From Clostridiales bacterium (GTDB taxonomy: Bacteria > Bacillota > Clostridia > Saccharofermentanales > Saccharofermentanaceae), in the NCBI GenBank assembly GCA_017615325.1, contig JAGAAI010000093.1, positions 62,001 to 126,000 on the forward strand: a DNA stretch of 64,000 nt, given 5' to 3'. Every line of letters begins with the position of its first letter. The stretch's first letter is position 1. The notes below the pieces were generated by a model. It did not search any database, was not told the DNA's origin, and saw only the letters and a program-made list of their open reading frames with translations. This document shows positions 60,424-64,000 of the stretch, piece after piece. The position numbers and the translations under genes were made by a program.

Positions 60424-61944
60424 ATGAGATCATTTTCGAAAATCATAACAGCCTCCGTCCTCATCGCTTCAATGGCATTCGGACTGGCTTCATGCAAGAG
60501 TGGCAGCACGTCATCCGGCAGCGTTACTGTAGGCATCACACAGGAACCCGGCACGTTCGACCCTTTCACGGTCGTAGCCGCAGGTGACCAGGAGATAATC
60601 TTCAATATCTACGAGGGGCTCCTAAAATACGATTCAAAGGGCAACCTCAATCCCTGCCTTGCCAAAGATTATGAGATCAGCGACAGCGCTGATGTTTATA
60701 CATTCACGGTAAGAGACGGAGTAAAGTTCCAGAACGGTCAGGAACTCACACCTAACGATGTAGTCTATTCTCTTCAGAAAGCGGCAGGACTCCTCCCGGA
60801 TTCTGACGGAAAGGCTCTTGTCTCGGCTTTCGCTAAGGTAAAGACTGTTGAACTTACTAAAGACGACCCTTCCAAGGTCAGAGTCACCCTGAAAGAACCC
60901 GACAGTGAGCTCTTAAGCTTCTTTACATGTGCCATAGTTCCCGCAGAATACGACACTTCCTCCAAGGATCCCTGTGGAACGGGTCCTTTCAAGTTTGAAA
61001 ACTACTCTATCAGCCAAAACGTAACATTATCTGCAAACAAGGACTATTGGGGCGGCGCTCCTGCTATCGACAAGGTCGTATTCAAGATCTGCGCAGACAT
61101 GGATGCCGGTCTTCTTGAACTCCAGAGCGGCACGATCGACATCTTCCCCCACCTTACCAAGGACCGTGCAGACCAGCTTTCAGCTGATGCATATAACATC
61201 TTGGACAACTCTTCCAACATGGTCCAGATCTTTGCTCTCAACAACAAGGTCGAAGAATTGAGCAATCCCAAGGTAAGAGAAGCGATCAACTATGCCATAG
61301 ACCGCAGCGACATCATCAAAGTCACAATGGACGGTGCCGGTGTTGCGCTTTATGCTCCCATGAGCCCCGCTATGGGCAAGTGGTACGACAGTTCCCTTGA
61401 CGGAAAGTATTCAAAAGATATCGATAAGGCTAAGAGCCTTCTTGCCGAGGCCGGATACCCTGACGGATTCGATCTTAAGGTAACCGTTCCCTCATCCTAT
61501 CTTGTTCATGTCAACACCGCTGTTGAACTGGCATCCGAGCTTTCCGCAGTCGGGATCAAGCTCAAGATCGAGCAGATCGATTGGGCAACATGGCTCGACG
61601 AGGTCTATTCCAAGAGGAACTATGAATCCACGGTAATCTGTCTTACATCAGATTACGCTCCTTACGATGTCATCCAGAGATATGCTTCAGACTCCAAGGA
61701 CAACTTCATCAACTACAGCAACAAGGAAGTTGATGAGCTTATAAAGAAGCTCCCTCTGACTCCGGGTGAGGACGAGAAGCTTACGATCTACCATCAGATC
61801 CTTAACATCATGGCAGAAGACAATGCTTCCTGCTACATCCAGGATCCCCAGGAGATGGTTGCGGTATCGACAAAACTCGAAGGTTACAACGTATATCCCA
61901 TGTACATTCAGGATATGTACACGGTAAAGTTCAAGACGGCCTGA
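60424..61944 (+). CDS. ABC transporter substrate-binding lipoprotein, peptide/nickel family
   Basis: A 506-aa SBP_bac_5 protein. The signal peptide ends in LASC, so Cys24 is lipidated and the protein sits on the outer face of the membrane. The start VTVGITQEPGTFDPF and the phrases NIYEGLLKYDSKGNLNPCLAKDYE, YTFTVRDGVKFQNGQELTPNDVVYS and INYAIDRSDII are typical of oligopeptide-binding proteins such as DppA and OppA. The ligand may be a peptide, nickel complex or sugar; it cannot be told. AAGGG precedes the ATG. It is the first gene of an operon with two permeases and an ATPase. Confidence 0.92.
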   Translation: MRSFSKIITASVLIASMAFGLASCKSGSTSSGSVTVGITQEPGTFDPFTVVAAGDQEIIFNIYEGLLKYDSKGNLNPCLAKDYEISDSADVYTFTVRDGVKFQNGQELTPNDVVYSLQKAAGLLPDSDGKALVSAFAKVKTVELTKDDPSKVRVTLKEPDSELLSFFTCAIVPAEYDTSSKDPCGTGPFKFENYSISQNVTLSANKDYWGGAPAIDKVVFKICADMDAGLLELQSGTIDIFPHLTKDRADQLSADAYNILDNSSNMVQIFALNNKVEELSNPKVREAINYAIDRSDIIKVTMDGAGVALYAPMSPAMGKWYDSSLDGKYSKDIDKAKSLLAEAGYPDGFDLKVTVPSSYLVHVNTAVELASELSAVGIKLKIEQIDWATWLDEVYSKRNYESTVICLTSDYAPYDVIQRYASDSKDNFINYSNKEVDELIKKLPLTPGEDEKLTIYHQILNIMAEDNASCYIQDPQEMVAVSTKLEGYNVYPMYIQDMYTVKFKTA

Positions 61945-61964
61945 CATAAGGCCCCTCATACACT

Positions 61965-62918
61965 ATGGGCAGGAAAACAGGATTTCTCATATCGAAGATA
62001 TTGGAATTACTGGCGACATTGATCTTGGTGTCGCTCCTGACCTTTGTGGCTTTCAGCGTAATACCGGGTGACACGGCTCAGGTCATACTGGGACCTGATG
62101 CTTCCCAGGCACAACTCGATGCATTAAGGGCAGAACTGGGACTCGATAAGCCTCTTATCGTCCAGTACCTTAACTGGCTTATAGGACTCTTTACATTTAA
62201 CTTAGGCAAGTCTGCCGCTTTCGGTGTTCCTGTATCAGGTCTTATTGCAGAACGTCTGCCTGTAACCATAGGCATGAGCATTATCGCCCTGATCTTTGTC
62301 ATCGGGATATCCTATCCGTTGTCGATCTTAAGCGCCAGGCGCCCGGGTAAAATATTGGACCAGGTCTTCTCGGTATTGGGACACGTCCTCTTTGCGATCC
62401 CGCCCTTTGTTTTATCGCTCCTGTCGATAATTGCTGCTACGGCTCTGTTCTCAGGATTTAGGGCCGGCCAGTATTACCGGCCCGAGGATGACTTCGCAGG
62501 GTTCGTAGGGTGCCTTATGCTCCCTTCATTTTGCATAGCCCTGCCTAAGATCGCCATGACCTTCAAGTACATGCGTTCATCCATAATCGAGCAGTCTTCC
62601 TCCGAATACGTAAAAAACGCCAAGGGCCATGGTCTTACGGATTTCAGGATAATGGTTAAGCACATCCTGCCTAACTCCAATGTATCCGCCATCACCGTAA
62701 TATCCATAGTCCTGTCGGACATCCTGGCAGGAAGCCTTATCGTTGAACAGGTATTTAACCTCCCGGGCTTGGGCCGCCTCCTCCTTGCGGGTATAGCAAG
62801 AAGAGACTTTCCTCTCCTGTCGGGTATGGTCTTCTATATTGCATTCATAACAGTGCTGCTCTACTTTGCAGCCGATATCCTGGGCAGCATCGCTGACCCG
62901 AGGATCAGGCTTAAGTAA
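61965..62918 (+). CDS. ABC transporter permease, DppB/OppB family
   Basis: A 317-aa permease with six membrane segments. The N-terminal LVSLLTFVAFSVIPGDTA, GLDKPLIVQYLNWL and the EAA-type loop YVKNAKGHGLTDFRIMVKHILPNS mark it as the first permease (DppB type) of a peptide or nickel importer. It starts 20 bp after the binding-protein gene; the ribosome site is weak, which suggests coupling. Confidence 0.9.
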   Translation: MGRKTGFLISKILELLATLILVSLLTFVAFSVIPGDTAQVILGPDASQAQLDALRAELGLDKPLIVQYLNWLIGLFTFNLGKSAAFGVPVSGLIAERLPVTIGMSIIALIFVIGISYPLSILSARRPGKILDQVFSVLGHVLFAIPPFVLSLLSIIAATALFSGFRAGQYYRPEDDFAGFVGCLMLPSFCIALPKIAMTFKYMRSSIIEQSSSEYVKNAKGHGLTDFRIMVKHILPNSNVSAITVISIVLSDILAGSLIVEQVFNLPGLGRLLLAGIARRDFPLLSGMVFYIAFITVLLYFAADILGSIADPRIRLK

Positions 62919-62929
62919 GGGGGCCGTAT

Positions 62930-63745
62930 ATGAAGACTGCATCTTCCAGGATATTCTTTATAACGGGCTACATCCTTATTGGGATCATATTCGCCTTGTT
63001 TATCGTGAGTATCTTCTGGACTCCCTATGATCCCAACATGACTAACCCTGCCATCAAGCTAACGCCCCCATGTGCAGAGCACCTTTTCGGCACGGATAAC
63101 TTCGGGCGCGACACATTATCCAGAGTAATGTACGCTTCCAAATACACGATATTCATCTCCTTTGCGGGTATTGCGATAGCTCTTGCCCTGGGTCTTGTAA
63201 CGGGTATTCCGGCAGGCTACTACGGCGGATGGACCGACCGCGGGATAATGCTCCTGTCCAACAGCATCATGTGCTTCCCCGGCATCCTTCTGGCACTGGT
63301 CGCAGTTGCTGTCGCAGGCCCTTCCATGTATAACGTCGTCTGGGCTCTGGGCCTGGTCTTCGCTCCGACCTTTGCCCGTGTCTGCCGTATCGGAACAATG
63401 GAATTAAAGCAGCGGGATTACATAACACATGCCAAAGTAATGGGAATAAGTTCACCCAGGATAATGGCCGTACATATCCTTCCGAATCTTACTGCAAGTC
63501 TCCTTCCCGCTACGGTAATAGGACTTGCCAACATGACTCTTTTCGAGAGCGGAATGAGCTATCTCGGCTTAGGTGTTCAGCCGCCTGATGCAAGCTTCGG
63601 CAAGCTCCTGGCCGACGCCCAGTCCTACATGACCCGCGCGCCCTGGCTCGTTATATTCCCTTCCCTGATGCTCATCATCTACATCCTGGGACTCTACTTC
63701 GTATCCGAAGGGATCCGTATTAAGTCCTCGAAAGGAGGGAACTGA
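62930..63745 (+). CDS. ABC transporter permease, DppC/OppC family
   Basis: A 271-aa permease with six membrane segments. LTPPCAEHLFGTDNFGRDTLSRVMY near residue 45 is the DppC signature, and the EAA-type loop is YITHAKVMGISSPRIMAVHILPNL. AAGGGGG precedes the ATG. Its stop codon shares a base with the start of the ATPase gene (TGATG). Confidence 0.92.
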   Translation: MKTASSRIFFITGYILIGIIFALFIVSIFWTPYDPNMTNPAIKLTPPCAEHLFGTDNFGRDTLSRVMYASKYTIFISFAGIAIALALGLVTGIPAGYYGGWTDRGIMLLSNSIMCFPGILLALVAVAVAGPSMYNVVWALGLVFAPTFARVCRIGTMELKQRDYITHAKVMGISSPRIMAVHILPNLTASLLPATVIGLANMTLFESGMSYLGLGVQPPDASFGKLLADAQSYMTRAPWLVIFPSLMLIIYILGLYFVSEGIRIKSSKGGN

Positions 63746-64000
63746 TGGAAAATATGTCATATGAACATATCAGGCATATCCACCTGGTCAAGATCAGGGA
63801 TCTGACCCTCAAGTTCCCTGCCACGAGCAAAGAGCCTGAGCATGTGGTCTTAGATAAGCTCACTTTCGGGATCAGGGACGGCGAGATACTGGGCCTGATC
63901 GGCAACTCAGGTTCGGGCAAATCCTTGACGGCTTATTCAATAGTGGGCCTCACCCCGGAAAATGCGCGTATCACCGAAGGAACCATCAAATACCAGGGCA
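63745..64000 (+). CDS. ABC transporter ATPase, DppD family (N-terminal part)
   Basis: The first 85 codons are present before the window ends. They open MENMSYEHIRHIHLVKIRDL and contain the Walker A motif GNSGSGKS near residue 60, typical of peptide-importer ATPases. The ATG shares its A with the stop of the permease gene and AAAGGAGG lies just before it. The Walker B and signature motifs lie beyond the window. Confidence 0.9.
   Translation, partial: MENMSYEHIRHIHLVKIRDLTLKFPATSKEPEHVVLDKLTFGIRDGEILGLIGNSGSGKSLTAYSIVGLTPENARITEGTIKYQG

Overview
The window reads as chromosomal DNA from a low-to-mid GC Gram-positive anaerobe of the class Clostridia, probably of gut or rumen type. The evidence is AGGAGG-type ribosome binding sites, TTGACA/TATAAT promoters, T-box control of the trp operon, OFA-family MFS and SLC13-type transporters, a 7TM-plus-kinase sensory operon, and large secreted Big2/SLH surface proteins of the 'CTRAQ-VTFLWR' style. 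No tRNA, rRNA, CRISPR array, insertion sequence or prophage was seen, and most genes are housekeeping or cell-surface genes. Family names come from recognising motifs by eye; no database search was run.

Left part (1-16.8 kb). A partial enolase gene, a family 2 glycosyltransferase and an SLC13/ArsB-like permease lead to a complete trpEGDCFBA operon on the minus strand. The operon is preceded by a consensus promoter and a T-box leader whose specifier (UGG) and discriminator-pairing base (UGGC) both fit tRNA-Trp. Then come an unlisted 57-codon gene, a DUF1294-metallophosphoesterase fusion and an OFA-type MFS transporter. A toxin-antitoxin-like pair follows (HTH-DUF3990/ART protein plus a 161-aa partner), with a near-perfect 38-bp palindrome on its promoter. 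Next to it lies a tiny gene apparently split by a T7 homopolymer. Glycerate kinase and a BspA-like LRR lipoprotein close this part.

Surface-protein regions (16.8-36.8 kb and 49.7-55.9 kb). Six large secreted proteins share a C-terminal block of one Big2-like domain and three SLH repeats, so they are probably anchored to the S-layer-binding wall polysaccharide. Their N-terminal parts differ: LRRs, beta-helix-like repeats, a propeller-like region, InlB-type repeats and Pro/Thr linkers. The first two lie directly downstream of a three-gene sensory unit (7TM sensor, PAS histidine kinase, LuxR-type regulator), and the five genes may form one transcription unit. One surface gene is preceded by a folded leader ending in an intrinsic terminator. 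The pair at 49.7-55.9 kb is a tandem duplication with a nearly identical 207-bp patch.

Middle housekeeping block (36.9-49.6 kb). On the minus strand are purF, a transglutaminase-like membrane protein, a membrane protein of unknown function and a truncated DUF815-like protein; a DUF134 regulator with thioredoxin; a disordered membrane protein with dCMP deaminase; and ddl with a BaiN-type flavoprotein. On the plus strand are a PflX-like radical SAM protein and an 849-aa GT-C-like membrane protein.

Right end (56-64 kb). A diverged EF-G paralogue, a zinc-ribbon/coiled-coil/DUF4177-like protein, and the start of an oligopeptide-type ABC transporter operon that runs off the window. Two structured ~70-bp repeats sit at 56.07-56.21 kb, and a 15-bp piece of them recurs near 58.45 kb. 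The least explained items are the split micro-gene, the ART/HTH operon with its operator, the structured repeats and the folded leader at 33.5 kb.
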